Source: Desulfobacteraceae bacterium
GTDB lineage: Bacteria > Desulfobacterota > Desulfobacteria > Desulfobacterales > UBA5852
Direction of reading: 5' to 3'
Assembly: GCA_014237395.1 (NCBI GenBank)
Contig: JABZFP010000029.1
Location: 114,537 to 178,536, forward strand
Length of the DNA: 64,000 nt
Made by a program: the position numbers and the translations under genes
The notes under the pieces: model-generated
The model's database searches: none
What the model saw: the letters and a program-made list of their open reading frames with translations, nothing else
Told to the model about the DNA's origin: nothing
Shown: positions 51,172-59,889 of the stretch, in pieces
Layout: each line of letters begins with the position of its first letter
Position numbering within the stretch: the first letter of the stretch is position 1

Positions 51172-51209
51172 ATGCCACCGCACTGTTTTCCCGGGAGCGG
51201 TGGCATTTC
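51172..51209 (+). terminator. Terminator after cheW
   Basis: ATGCCACCGC (51172-51181) pairs perfectly with GCGGTGGCAT (51197-51206), followed by TTTCC. The T tail is short. Confidence 0.65.
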
Positions 51210-51332
51210 CGTTTCTTGCCGCCCCGCGACCACGCCTTTCCGATCACCGCGGCTATCCGTATCATCCCACATGCGTCCATGACGCGATCGCGCTGTCCGG
51301 GGTATCCTTGGGATCAGACCACGAGCTCTCTC

Positions 51333-51361
51333 TTTCCAGCCGGAATGTTGTGTGCTATGAT
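51333..51361 (+). promoter_or_regulatory. Promoter of the HsdR-N-like gene
   Basis: TTTCCA (51333-51338) and TATGAT (51356-51361), spaced 17, with an extended -10 (TGC before TATGAT). The leader to the gene at 51514 would be about 145 bases. The rest of the 51210-51513 gap shows nothing recognised. Confidence 0.45.
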
Positions 51362-51513
51362 GACGATATTTTCGGTTTACACAGCAATCAATTCCATCCG
51401 CTGGAGGGTCTGATGGGACCAATCCGGCACCTAATCCACTGAAGTAAACGGTACGATACCGAATCCATAGGCACGCAAGGAAAGCCATCCAACCCCCGGG
51501 GGATATGATCGCC

Positions 51514-52479
51514 ATGAGTTTCCAACGTCTGCGGTCCCACTTGAAATCCATCCATGTCGAAGACCACATCATCGCCGGACGCAAGGGCAATAAAGAAAAT
51601 ATCAAAAGTAAAATCATCGTCCCCATTCTGCAAACGATTGGCTGGAATCTGCTGCGGGAGATGGATTTTGATCATCAGGGTCTCGATATCGTTCTCTTCA
51701 AAGATGGCAATCCAACCCTTATCGTGGAGGTCAAATCCTGGAACGACATTTTGGAGGAGGACATCAACCAATACCTGGAGTACAGTTTCCGGCTGAATTG
51801 CCCCTGGATATTCTTGTCCACCGGCCAGCAAATGGCCCTGTACTGCACCCTGCTCAACCAGCAAGACCTGTCCGAAGCGGAACCGGTGATCAAGTTTACC
51901 CTCGAGGAACTAACCGGCAATAACGGCAACAAAATTCTCAACGAACTGGACCGCATGATGGGCAAGAAGCACTTCTTCAAGAAAAACAGCGCCCTTTATG
52001 CCTACGTTGCCGAGCGCCTGGCGGACCAGAGCATCGAAGAGGCCCAGATCGAATTTGTCAAATCCGCCTCGCAACACGTCCGGGATGACCGCACGCGGCA
52101 ATTGACCGTGGAAACCTTTCTGGCCCAGCTCCGGCACCATTCGCGGCAGGTATCCGGCGCTCTTGTCTACCTGCATTCCAAGATGGTCAACGCCCTGAAA
52201 CACAACAACCGCCTCCACCTCCGCTACCGCAACAAGGGCGTGGGGCTTGAATACGAAACCGTCGGCACCCCTGAGGGCGAGACGTTGAGTCTTTTCGACA
52301 TCTACCCCGAAAGCGCCCGGATTACCTTTGGCCAGGACGGCTGGAAAAAATTGAACATTACCGCCGCCACTTTCGATGAGATGACCAACGTCCCCCGCAA
52401 AGCCCAATCCTTCACCTGGGCCCGTGAAGTCGGCACCCTTCTGGATCGGGCGATCCGGGAAATCAACATGTTCGGCTAG
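51514..52479 (+). CDS. Orphan HsdR N-terminal-like (PD-(D/E)XK) nuclease-fold protein
   Basis: 321-aa protein. Residues about 1-130 resemble the type I restriction enzyme R-subunit N-terminal domain: GRKGNKENIKSKIIVPILQTIGWN, DIVLF and TLIVEVKSW, giving the D...ExK active-site residues. The rest (about 150-320) is helical then beta-rich, without helicase motifs. No hsdM, hsdS or toxin genes flank it, so it is either a stand-alone nuclease or a defence remnant. ATG 51514 preferred over 51505. Confidence 0.72.
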   Translation: MSFQRLRSHLKSIHVEDHIIAGRKGNKENIKSKIIVPILQTIGWNLLREMDFDHQGLDIVLFKDGNPTLIVEVKSWNDILEEDINQYLEYSFRLNCPWIFLSTGQQMALYCTLLNQQDLSEAEPVIKFTLEELTGNNGNKILNELDRMMGKKHFFKKNSALYAYVAERLADQSIEEAQIEFVKSASQHVRDDRTRQLTVETFLAQLRHHSRQVSGALVYLHSKMVNALKHNNRLHLRYRNKGVGLEYETVGTPEGETLSLFDIYPESARITFGQDGWKKLNITAATFDEMTNVPRKAQSFTWAREVGTLLDRAIREINMFG

Positions 52480-52828
52480 CGGCCGTTGCCTTTATGCCCT
52501 CCCCTGACGCCACCAACCGGCTGAAGCCCCTTCACTTGGTTGATTCTGTTCATACCCGCATTTGAAATTGGGATTGCAAAAGACCTTAGGATCCACTATG
52601 AAAAGGTAACCTTATCTGAGGCCTTTTCGATATTTATTCCGTGCTCATGTTCGTCAATACGGTGACGCACCGAGATGGCCGAGGCACTTGGCATACCCGG
52701 CGCGCGAAGCGCGAATACCCTGCGTATTCACGCGCTGCGCAACACCGCAGGCCAGGAGGCTTCGGATAGCGAATGCCATCGGATTTACGAACAGGAGCAC
52801 CTAGTCATCAACGGTGGTGGGATTGCTT
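52480..52828. other. Gene-free region upstream of the acyl-CoA synthetase
   Basis: About 350 bp. AAAAGG and CCTTTT form a terminator-like hairpin at about 52600-52628, and GCGCGAATAC/GTATTCACGCGC an inverted repeat at about 52710-52737. An open frame across 52675-52884 has no recognised product. Confidence 0.4.
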
Positions 52829-54637
52829 ATGTGGCACTACGAGAAACCGGACAATTTGGTCGAATGGTGGGAAACAAGCGTTGACAAATTCAGAAACAAC
52901 ACGCTGTTTTGGATCAGGAATGACCAAAATACACTCGATCCGATGACCTACGGCGAAGTCGGCCAACGCATCGACAACGCCCGTGGCGGGCTGGCCGCGG
53001 CCGGCATCCGGGAAGGGGATTTCGTTGGTATTATTGCCAACAACCGACCGGAGTGGTGCATTTTGTCCTATGCGACATACGGCCGCAATGCCCGATTTGT
53101 GCCCATGTACGAAAAAGAGCGCCCCGAAACATGGAAATACATCATCACCGACAGCAGGGTGAAAGTCCTGATCGTTTCCAGCCAGGCCATCTACGACAAC
53201 GTCAAAGGGTTTATCAACGAGATACCGACGCTTGAGAAAATTTATATTATTGATGGGGATGGCAGTAACAGCCTGAAAGCCCTTGAGACGTCAGGGGCGG
53301 AAAACCCTATTGAACCGATCGTACCAAGCCCTGAAGACATCGCCATTCTTATCTATACCTCCGGCACAACCGGAGACCCGAAAGGTGTCCTTCTCTCTCA
53401 CGGCAACCTTACCTATACATCGAGGGGCGGGCACAAAATATATCCGGAACTGAACGCGTCTCACGTGGGGCTTTCCATTCTTCCCTGGGCCCACTCCTAC
53501 GCCCTGAGCGGTGAATTGAACAACTGGATCCAGTTCGGTGGTTCTCTGGGGTTCATGCGCGAGGTGACCACCCTGGCCGAAGACCTGAAATTGGTGCGGC
53601 CGACGTATCTGGTCTGTGTTCCCCGATTGTTCAACAAAATATATGACGGCATCATGGCCCGCATGGAAGAGGAAGGCGGGTTAAAGAAAAAACTTTTCAA
53701 CACGGCCCGCAAAACAGCCAAGAAAAAAAGAAAGCTGCTCGAACAGGGGCAATCCAGTCTTTTGACAAACCTTCAGTTCATGCTTTTGGACAAACTGGTG
53801 TTCAGTAAAATACGCGCTGGCTTCGGTGGCAGGCTGCAAGGCGCCCTTACCGCAAGCGCCGTCATGAATCGCGAAATCGGAGAGTTTTTCTTTGACATCG
53901 GGGTGCCCGCTTTCGATTGCTACGGATTGAGTGAAACATCGCCGGCGGTCGCCATGAACTGCCGCAGCGCCTATCGTCTCGGCAGTGTCGGGAAAGTGCT
54001 CGAGGGGCAGAAGGTCGTTATCGACACGTCCGTTGTTGAGGCCGGTGCCGAGGACGGTGAAATCATCGTCTACGGGCCAAACGTCATGAAGGGCTACCAC
54101 AATAAGCCGGAAGAAACCCAAAAGGTCATGACTATGGACGGCGGCTTCCGGAGCGGCGACCGGGGCCTATTTGACAAGGACGGCTTTCTCTACATCACCG
54201 GACGCATCAAGGAACAGTATAAACTTGAAAACGGCAAGTACGTTTTCCCCCATTCCATCGAAGAGGATATCAAACTGCTTCCCAATGTGACCAATGCCAT
54301 GGTTTATGGCGAGGGGAGACCCTATAATATCTGTCTTGTTTTCCCTGACTTCGATGTTCTGGGTAAATATGCCCAGAAGGATAATATCCCCTCCGACCCG
54401 GAATCGCTTGTGAAAAACAAAGCGGTTACGGACATGATGGAAAAAGAAATCGTTGCCTATTTAAAGACTAAATACGGCGGGTATGAAATCCCAAAGAAAT
54501 TCTTCTTTCTTACCAGTGATTTTACACTTGAAAACGGTATGATCACACAGACCCTGAAACTCAAACGCCGGGTTGTCGTAAAAGGGTACCAGGATCTTAT
54601 CGACGCGGCCTATGCCGAAACAGGGAGATATCGTTAA
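52829..54637 (+). CDS. Long-chain fatty-acid-CoA ligase (AMP-forming)
   Basis: 602-aa adenylate-forming enzyme. The P-loop-like motif ILIYTSGTTGDPKGVLLSHG, DCYGLSETSPAVAMN and the hinge ITGRIKEQYKLENGKYVFP define AMP-dependent acyl-CoA synthetases of the FadD15/long-chain branch. It activates a fatty acid to its CoA ester. ATG 52829 (MWHYEKPDN) is chosen, as MVGLL before it is not conserved-looking. A yjbQ fragment follows 21 bases after its stop. Confidence 0.9.
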   Translation: MWHYEKPDNLVEWWETSVDKFRNNTLFWIRNDQNTLDPMTYGEVGQRIDNARGGLAAAGIREGDFVGIIANNRPEWCILSYATYGRNARFVPMYEKERPETWKYIITDSRVKVLIVSSQAIYDNVKGFINEIPTLEKIYIIDGDGSNSLKALETSGAENPIEPIVPSPEDIAILIYTSGTTGDPKGVLLSHGNLTYTSRGGHKIYPELNASHVGLSILPWAHSYALSGELNNWIQFGGSLGFMREVTTLAEDLKLVRPTYLVCVPRLFNKIYDGIMARMEEEGGLKKKLFNTARKTAKKKRKLLEQGQSSLLTNLQFMLLDKLVFSKIRAGFGGRLQGALTASAVMNREIGEFFFDIGVPAFDCYGLSETSPAVAMNCRSAYRLGSVGKVLEGQKVVIDTSVVEAGAEDGEIIVYGPNVMKGYHNKPEETQKVMTMDGGFRSGDRGLFDKDGFLYITGRIKEQYKLENGKYVFPHSIEEDIKLLPNVTNAMVYGEGRPYNICLVFPDFDVLGKYAQKDNIPSDPESLVKNKAVTDMMEKEIVAYLKTKYGGYEIPKKFFFLTSDFTLENGMITQTLKLKRRVVVKGYQDLIDAAYAETGRYR

Positions 54638-54658
54638 TCTTTTGGGGAGGTCGCATAA

Positions 54659-54799
54659 ATGAAAAGCTACCGCAAAGAACTCTGGTTCAACATCCCCACC
54701 CGACGCGCCTTTATCAATATCACCCCGGACGTCCAGAAATGCATCGATGAAAGCAGCGTTTCAGAAGGCCTCGTACTCGTCAATACCAGGCATATTTAG
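54659..54799 (+). pseudogene. Truncated 5' copy of yjbQ
   Basis: 46-codon open frame with GGGGAGG upstream. It is about 80 percent identical at DNA level to codons 1-45 of the complete yjbQ at 57831 ([20 protein letters not shown] against [20 protein letters not shown]). The match ends right after a 21-base identical stretch (from GAAGGCCTCGTACTC), then TAG. The rest of the gene is gone. It directly follows the acyl-CoA synthetase gene, the likely original operon position. Confidence 0.8.
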
Positions 54800-55460
54800 T
54801 TAGGCTAGTATCCAATATGAATTCCATGCCTTTTGTATTGATTGGCGGGTATCGGAAAAAGCCATCTGAAGTTGTGAAAACACATTAGGTTTGAGAATAA
54901 AATTCCTTAAAAAATTTCCTACCCTAAGCACATCTTGGTAATCACCGCCGCTCCGGTCCTCATTTTATCCATACGATATGGTTGTGGCGGCGAATTAGCC
55001 TCGTTCCAAACAGGTGCAAATAGTCACAACATTTGAGCATCAAAGGATAGGGACAGTTTTTAACGGAACCTGCAATCTATCTGCAATCGCTATTTTACCG
55101 CTTTTCCTATCGATATTTACAACATTCCCGCCCTTGATTTGATTGAAATAACCGCTCGCTTGACCTAAATTTGAATCTTTGCTATTGATAGTCATTCATT
55201 TTCTAAAAGCCTTTCATTATTCTGCAAGATCAAGCAATGCATGGTCATTGCTTTGCGATAGCAGTTGTTTTGTCCTTCTCCCATTAACAGACATGTTTTT
55301 CCTAACAAACGACTAATTGTATCCGGTGCAGATATTGCGCACCGGTTGTACATCAGTACCACCGGTCTACGCACAGCACCTGATAGCTGGCATTATACTC
55401 AAATCGGGAAGCGCGTATTCAATATTTTTTCAATCGGTTTAATCGATGAAAGGGGACATA
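54800..55460. other. AT-rich, gene-free left end of the islet
   Basis: About 660 bp with visibly lower GC than the flanks and no coding region. Notable pieces: GGATAGGGACAGTTTTTAAC at about 55046, of a kind found near transposase genes, and CCGGTGC/GCACCGG inverted repeat at 55323-55345. No integrase or transposase was found. Confidence 0.45.
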
Positions 55461-55925
55461 ATGGAGAAGGCGAAACGAACGCTGCTTCTGGTCGCTTGTG
55501 TAATCCTCTTAACCTTATCGAGTTCCCATGCTGAAGAAATCCAGCCAATCGACCGGCAAGACTGTGATGATCCATATACCCTCATTACTAAAGCGGCCTT
55601 CTTTCCGATAGAGGAGCAGCAGTTGACGATCCGTCTCTTTGAAACCGGCGGCGGCGATCCTGCCATAAACGGCAATAAAATCGTCCTCAGCATCAGCCAG
55701 TGGGATTCTTCAGGCAACAGCTTTACGTGGCATACGGGGATCGACATTTACGAGCTGATAGATGTGCGGTTGGAGCGCGGTCGAATTTGGCTTGATTGCT
55801 TGGAGCATGCCATGGACAGCAGCTCCGGTGCCGTTGAAACATTGAAAACCATTTATACGATCGCCTATTTCCATGATACATCGGGACAGTTGAAGAATAC
55901 GATCGACGTAACCAAACAGGAATAA
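55461..55925 (+). CDS. Secreted protein of unknown function (islet)
   Basis: 154-aa exported protein. The signal peptide is TLLLVACVILLTLSSSHA. The mature part has DCDDPYTLITKAAFFPIEEQQ and two cysteine-containing blocks (DRQDCDD and LDCLEHAMD) that may form a disulfide. It ends with a beta-rich DIYELIDVRLERGR region. AAAGGGG lies upstream of ATG 55461. Base composition is lower in GC than flanking genes, as is the rest of the islet. Not recognised. Confidence 0.6.
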   Translation: MEKAKRTLLLVACVILLTLSSSHAEEIQPIDRQDCDDPYTLITKAAFFPIEEQQLTIRLFETGGGDPAINGNKIVLSISQWDSSGNSFTWHTGIDIYELIDVRLERGRIWLDCLEHAMDSSSGAVETLKTIYTIAYFHDTSGQLKNTIDVTKQE

Positions 55926-56070
55926 TAGACCCTTTAGCGCTAATGAAGATGCTGCATCTTACTTTTTTGGCGCCTTCACGGACTTGCCGGAACATATCAA
56001 CAGGGAATAGCGAAAAAATAATACGAAACCACTATTCATATTTAACTGGCGAAGATAGGAGGCGTATTCA

Positions 56071-57183
56071 ATGAAAACCAGATCCACGTTTTTTTTGATG
56101 TCTGCTCTGGGACTACTTCTGGTAGGATGTATAACAATCGTGGCTCCACCTGATACAAGTTCCGACGATCCTATAACAGAAGTTATAACGGATGCTGATG
56201 AAAAAAAATACACCGAAAAGTTTCAAGTTAATAACCGGTACAAGGTCCGGTTAATGAAAAAATGTGCCCCGCGCGTATGGTTGCATAGCGATGAAAAATA
56301 TTGGCCCTCCTCCGTCGAATGGTCGTTTAATTTCACACAGCGTGTATGGCGAAAAGATAATCACTGGTGGCTGGTGACAAGACAAAAATTGAAAAAGCCG
56401 TCTTCGGTTCTTCCCTACTTTCACGGCTGTGACCCGAACCAACAGCATACGGGTATCCCATGTAATTTTGATGAAGTTCCTGCTTATGCATTTTGGAATG
56501 AAGTCGACATCGCGGGAGAGGGAAAGAATGTCGTTGATATCGTTTACTTCTTCTATTACCCGTATAATCGCGGGAAAAAAGCCGTAAACACCATTTTTGG
56601 TAGTCATGTTGGCGATTGGGAACACGTCACGGTAAGACTCTACTGGCAGCAATCTAATAAAACGGGGAAATGGTTGTTGGCGCCTGCCCAAGGGGCTGGT
56701 ACAGTGAGTATCTATATAGCAGCCCACGATTTCGGCGGAACTAATGGATGGAATGAAGTTCCCAAGGTGAGAGGCACTGAGCATCCGATTGTATATGCGG
56801 CGTGGGGATCACATGGTACCTGGAAAGAAGCCGGAAACTTTACTTACAAAAAAATAATCATGAAAACGAAAAAGCTTATTGATCGCACCAACGAGGGAAC
56901 GGCATGGGATACATGGAAAAACCTCGAAATGTTCGACTATAATTCCAAAAAAGGGCTTGGCCCCACCTGGAGAGGATCATGGCCGACATGGATGGAAAAA
57001 GATAACGGCAGTCAAGCAATGGGAGGTCAAGATCCCACGAGTGGTCCTGTCTATCGTTGGGGGAACCCCAAAAGTGGAAAAGTAAGATACGGCCTCAAAA
57101 AAAAGAGCGTATATTATAGGTTGGTTGATGGACCTGTTGGACCTGTTGACAAGGGATACTGGAACACACCGGATTTAGATTAA
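56071..57183 (+). CDS. VPS62 (DUF946)-like lipoprotein
   Basis: 370-aa lipoprotein with lipobox LLVGC. The domain is recognisable by ending-strand motifs: DIVYFFYYPYNRGKK, GSHVGDWEHVTVRLYW, AAHDFGG and HPIVYAAWGSHGTW, which match the Vps62-related family found in fungi, plants and scattered bacteria. The histidines in GSHVGDWEH and AHDFGG may bind a metal or sugar. No enzymatic role is proven. It is the largest gene of the AT-richer islet and has a good ribosome site (AGGAGG). Confidence 0.75.
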   Translation: MKTRSTFFLMSALGLLLVGCITIVAPPDTSSDDPITEVITDADEKKYTEKFQVNNRYKVRLMKKCAPRVWLHSDEKYWPSSVEWSFNFTQRVWRKDNHWWLVTRQKLKKPSSVLPYFHGCDPNQQHTGIPCNFDEVPAYAFWNEVDIAGEGKNVVDIVYFFYYPYNRGKKAVNTIFGSHVGDWEHVTVRLYWQQSNKTGKWLLAPAQGAGTVSIYIAAHDFGGTNGWNEVPKVRGTEHPIVYAAWGSHGTWKEAGNFTYKKIIMKTKKLIDRTNEGTAWDTWKNLEMFDYNSKKGLGPTWRGSWPTWMEKDNGSQAMGGQDPTSGPVYRWGNPKSGKVRYGLKKKSVYYRLVDGPVGPVDKGYWNTPDLD

Positions 57184-57219
57184 AACTATGAGGAAACAAG
57201 TGAGGCCGACATATGCGTT

Positions 57220-57591
57220 ATGTGTTGTCTAAAAGGTGCCGTAATTAATCGACATATCGTCTTTTTTTGTCTTATATTCCTATTGCTTGGTTGTGGAGGT
57301 GGCAATAGAAACAGAATAAATGCAGGCGGAATTTATCCCGAGGAGGAAATAGAAACGATAGTCTGGGAGACAAAAGGCGGTGGCGATCTGTATTTCTCGA
57401 TTGAACGATTGGATAACCAATTCGAGATATCCATCGAAAGGCGTGCGTTTCGTCCGGTCGATATAGTTCTTGTTCTTAAAGATCAGGATTTGCCGGTCTA
57501 TCACCTCGTGGAAGAGATATTTGAAAACCGCATTAGCCTTCTTGACTGTCCCATAGCACCGATAGGAACTACCGGCACATGGCATCTATAA
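57220..57591 (+). CDS. Small lipoprotein of unknown function (islet)
   Basis: 123-aa protein with lipobox LLLGC followed by GGGN. The mature part is beta-rich (EIETIVWETKGGGDLYFSIERL, IVLVLKDQDLPVYHLVEEI). The frame ends at TWHL, while a second frame continues from an ATG at 57579 as a 37-residue coding-like stretch (SITIVFTGKQALIIENV). This could be a frameshifted tail of the same gene. Not recognised. Confidence 0.55.
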   Translation: MCCLKGAVINRHIVFFCLIFLLLGCGGGNRNRINAGGIYPEEEIETIVWETKGGGDLYFSIERLDNQFEISIERRAFRPVDIVLVLKDQDLPVYHLVEEIFENRISLLDCPIAPIGTTGTWHL

Positions 57592-57830
57592 CTATAGTAT
57601 TTACCGGAAAGCAGGCGCTAATAATTGAAAACGTAAAAGCGACAGACAAGAAATTGCGCATCCTCCCGGACTACGTGCGTAATAACATCTAACCACACAA
57701 TTGAAATACTTGACGGCAAAGCGCTTTGTTTGTTTACTTGAAAGAATTAGCTCACCTACTGTGACTATAAAACGCATCAGAGGTTCGGTTTTACGGCCGA
57801 AAATTATTTCTATTATTTGGAAGGGCTTAT

Positions 57831-58247
57831 ATGAAAGGTTTTCGCAAAGAATTGTGGTTCAACATCCCCACCCGCCGGGCCTTCATCAACATCACATCGG
57901 ATGTGCAGAAGTGCATCGATGAAAGCGATATTTCCGAAGGCCTCGTACTCGTCAATGCCATGCACATTACCGCCTCGGTCTTCATCAACGATGACGAGTC
58001 CGGCCTGCATCACGACTACGATGTCTGGCTGGAAAAACTGGCCCCGCACGAGCCGGTTTCTCAATACCGGCATAATGTGGGAGAGGACAATGCCGATGCC
58101 CACATGAAGCGTCAGATCATGGGCCGAGAGGTTGTGGCGGCCATCACCGAAGGGAAACTCGATTTCGGAACGTGGGAACGCATCTTCTATGGTGAGTTCG
58201 ACGGCCGCCGCAAAAAGCGCGTCCTCGTCAAAATCATCGGGGAGTAA
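57831..58247 (+). CDS. yjbQ: YjbQ family protein (complete copy)
   Basis: 138-aa protein of the UPF0047/YjbQ family. [57 protein letters not shown] and HRxN-like [20 protein letters not shown] are canonical, the histidines forming a metal site. The family has thiamine-phosphate synthase side activity, its true role being unclear. It sits at the right end of the islet; a truncated relative lies at 54659. Upstream GGAAGGGC supplies the ribosome site. Confidence 0.88.
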   Translation: MKGFRKELWFNIPTRRAFINITSDVQKCIDESDISEGLVLVNAMHITASVFINDDESGLHHDYDVWLEKLAPHEPVSQYRHNVGEDNADAHMKRQIMGREVVAAITEGKLDFGTWERIFYGEFDGRRKKRVLVKIIGE

Positions 58248-58268
58248 ACGCTGACGCTAAGAACCGGT

Positions 58269-59801
58269 TCACTTCGATAGAAAGCCGATATCGTCCACCC
58301 AAATCTTCCCGGCGGTCTCCCCGCCTTCCACGCCATTGAAGGCAAAGGCCAGTCCCATGGCCCGCCCGGGGTCAAATCCGGCGCTGCCGTCACCTTCCCA
58401 TGCCGGCTGAAGGAAATCTTTCCAGGGAATGTCGACCCGCTGCCACTCGGCGACGGTTTTGATGGTGGTCAGGACCTTGAATTCGAAATGCGAGAGATTG
58501 TCCACCGTATCACCCTGATAGGCCACGATATGCAACTCCTGGTCCGGACGCTCAGCGCGCAGAAAGAGTGAAAGACCTTGCTTCCCGCGCCAGTCCTGAG
58601 GGGCCGGGAAAACGAGACTGCAGGTGGCCCAACTTTCCGGCGCCACCGTATAGCTGATGCCTAGCCCGGCTTGTCCTCGAAAATCCTTTGATACCTCCCG
58701 CTGGCAGCTTAACCGGGTGTTGGCATTTCCCTCGTCGGCAAAAACGACCCATTCATTTGCGGCCTGTTCAAAATCGTCGATCAGATTCCCTGTGCTTGCC
58801 GACGCCGGTTTTTGAGGGGATGACGCAACTGGAGGGATTTCAGATGATGGTGTTTCGACTTCCGCTGTGACCTGTGCCGCAGCCGGCGTCATTACGACTG
58901 GTTGCACCGAACCCTGCCCGGCCATCCAGCGGTGATAATAGACATTGATCAACGGAACGATCTCGTCGGTGGCCTTGCGGTTGCCTTTATGCGACGGGTG
59001 ATCATCGCCGTCGGAGGGGTAGTACAAGGTGTTGGGGCCGTCGGCGGCCACATGTTCAATTCGACCGCTGCGGAACCGGTGATGATTACCAGGTCCGGTG
59101 AGCACATTATAAAAATCGAACACGGCCACATTGTCGCCGGAATAACCCTTCAACCAATCGTTCACCAGCCAGCGATTGAAGGCCCGGGCATTGGCGGAAA
59201 AAGTCCGGTCCTGAACCGGTGGCGCGGTGATGGCGATGAAGAGCTTTTCCGGCCGGGACTTAAAATAGGTCAATAAATCATTATAGATCGCCTTGGCGTT
59301 GCTGACGCTGAGGCCGCCACCGCTTTGCGGGAGGTCATTCGGCCGGCCATGCAGGTTCGAATTGGGGAAGCAGGACTTGAACATGACGATCCGGTTCTCG
59401 CCACCCGGATCCTTTTTGCGTCGCGTAAAGGACGAATACTGCCCGCTTTCACGATAGAGGGCGTTGAGATAAGCCTTGCTTTCACTGCCGGTAAACCACC
59501 GGGGCCAGTCCGTGATGTCGGTGCTGTCGCCAATGCTGTGCGGCCCCCAGCCGTAATTGGTGTCGCTGACAAAATAGTTGTTCTGGTCAAGGGTCTTCCC
59601 CAGATTGCCGTTGCCGTCCGCCAGCCAGTTCTCACCGCAGGAGTGATGGATGAACACCAGCTTGACGGTCTTGTCCGGTGGAGCGGCATCATCCGCGTGG
59701 ACCCCTGTTGGCCATAGCAGTGGCACCCAATGAACCGCCAGCATAAAAAGGATCCCCATGATGCCGATGTGCCAGGGATGATAAGGGGCATTTCCTTTCA
59801 T
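58269..59801 (-). CDS. Secreted SGNH-like protein with C-terminal carbohydrate-binding-like domain
   Basis: 510-aa exported protein (signal peptide ending near GVHA). The N-terminal domain (about 45-300) starts LVFIHHSCGENWLADG, has SDTNYGWGPHSIGDSTDITDW, and ends DGDDHPSHKGN, the DxxH-like end of an SGNH hydrolase fold. After a Pro/Ser/Ala linker (about 308-345) a beta-sandwich of CBM11/CIA30 type follows (NLIDDFEQAANEWVVFADEG, KIWVDDIGF). Possible polysaccharide deacetylase/esterase. Last gene of the minus-strand ECF operon; AGGAG upstream. Confidence 0.72.
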   Translation of the reverse strand: MKGNAPYHPWHIGIMGILFMLAVHWVPLLWPTGVHADDAAPPDKTVKLVFIHHSCGENWLADGNGNLGKTLDQNNYFVSDTNYGWGPHSIGDSTDITDWPRWFTGSESKAYLNALYRESGQYSSFTRRKKDPGGENRIVMFKSCFPNSNLHGRPNDLPQSGGGLSVSNAKAIYNDLLTYFKSRPEKLFIAITAPPVQDRTFSANARAFNRWLVNDWLKGYSGDNVAVFDFYNVLTGPGNHHRFRSGRIEHVAADGPNTLYYPSDGDDHPSHKGNRKATDEIVPLINVYYHRWMAGQGSVQPVVMTPAAAQVTAEVETPSSEIPPVASSPQKPASASTGNLIDDFEQAANEWVVFADEGNANTRLSCQREVSKDFRGQAGLGISYTVAPESWATCSLVFPAPQDWRGKQGLSLFLRAERPDQELHIVAYQGDTVDNLSHFEFKVLTTIKTVAEWQRVDIPWKDFLQPAWEGDGSAGFDPGRAMGLAFAFNGVEGGETAGKIWVDDIGFLSK

Positions 59802-59889
59802 GGTAGTTTTCTCCTACTCAGACCGTCAGCGGTTATCCCCGAAATCACCTTATTTCTCGACCACGGCGATCTCATGTGTCGATGCGGCG

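Noticed and set aside
51514..52479. Complete type I restriction-modification system
   Set aside because: Only an R-subunit-like N-terminal domain is present; no methylase, specificity or helicase parts are found within the window.
55290..55370. Integron attC-like site (CTAACAAACG with a following hairpin)
   Set aside because: No matching R' core or second complementary simple site downstream, and no cassette array or integrase.
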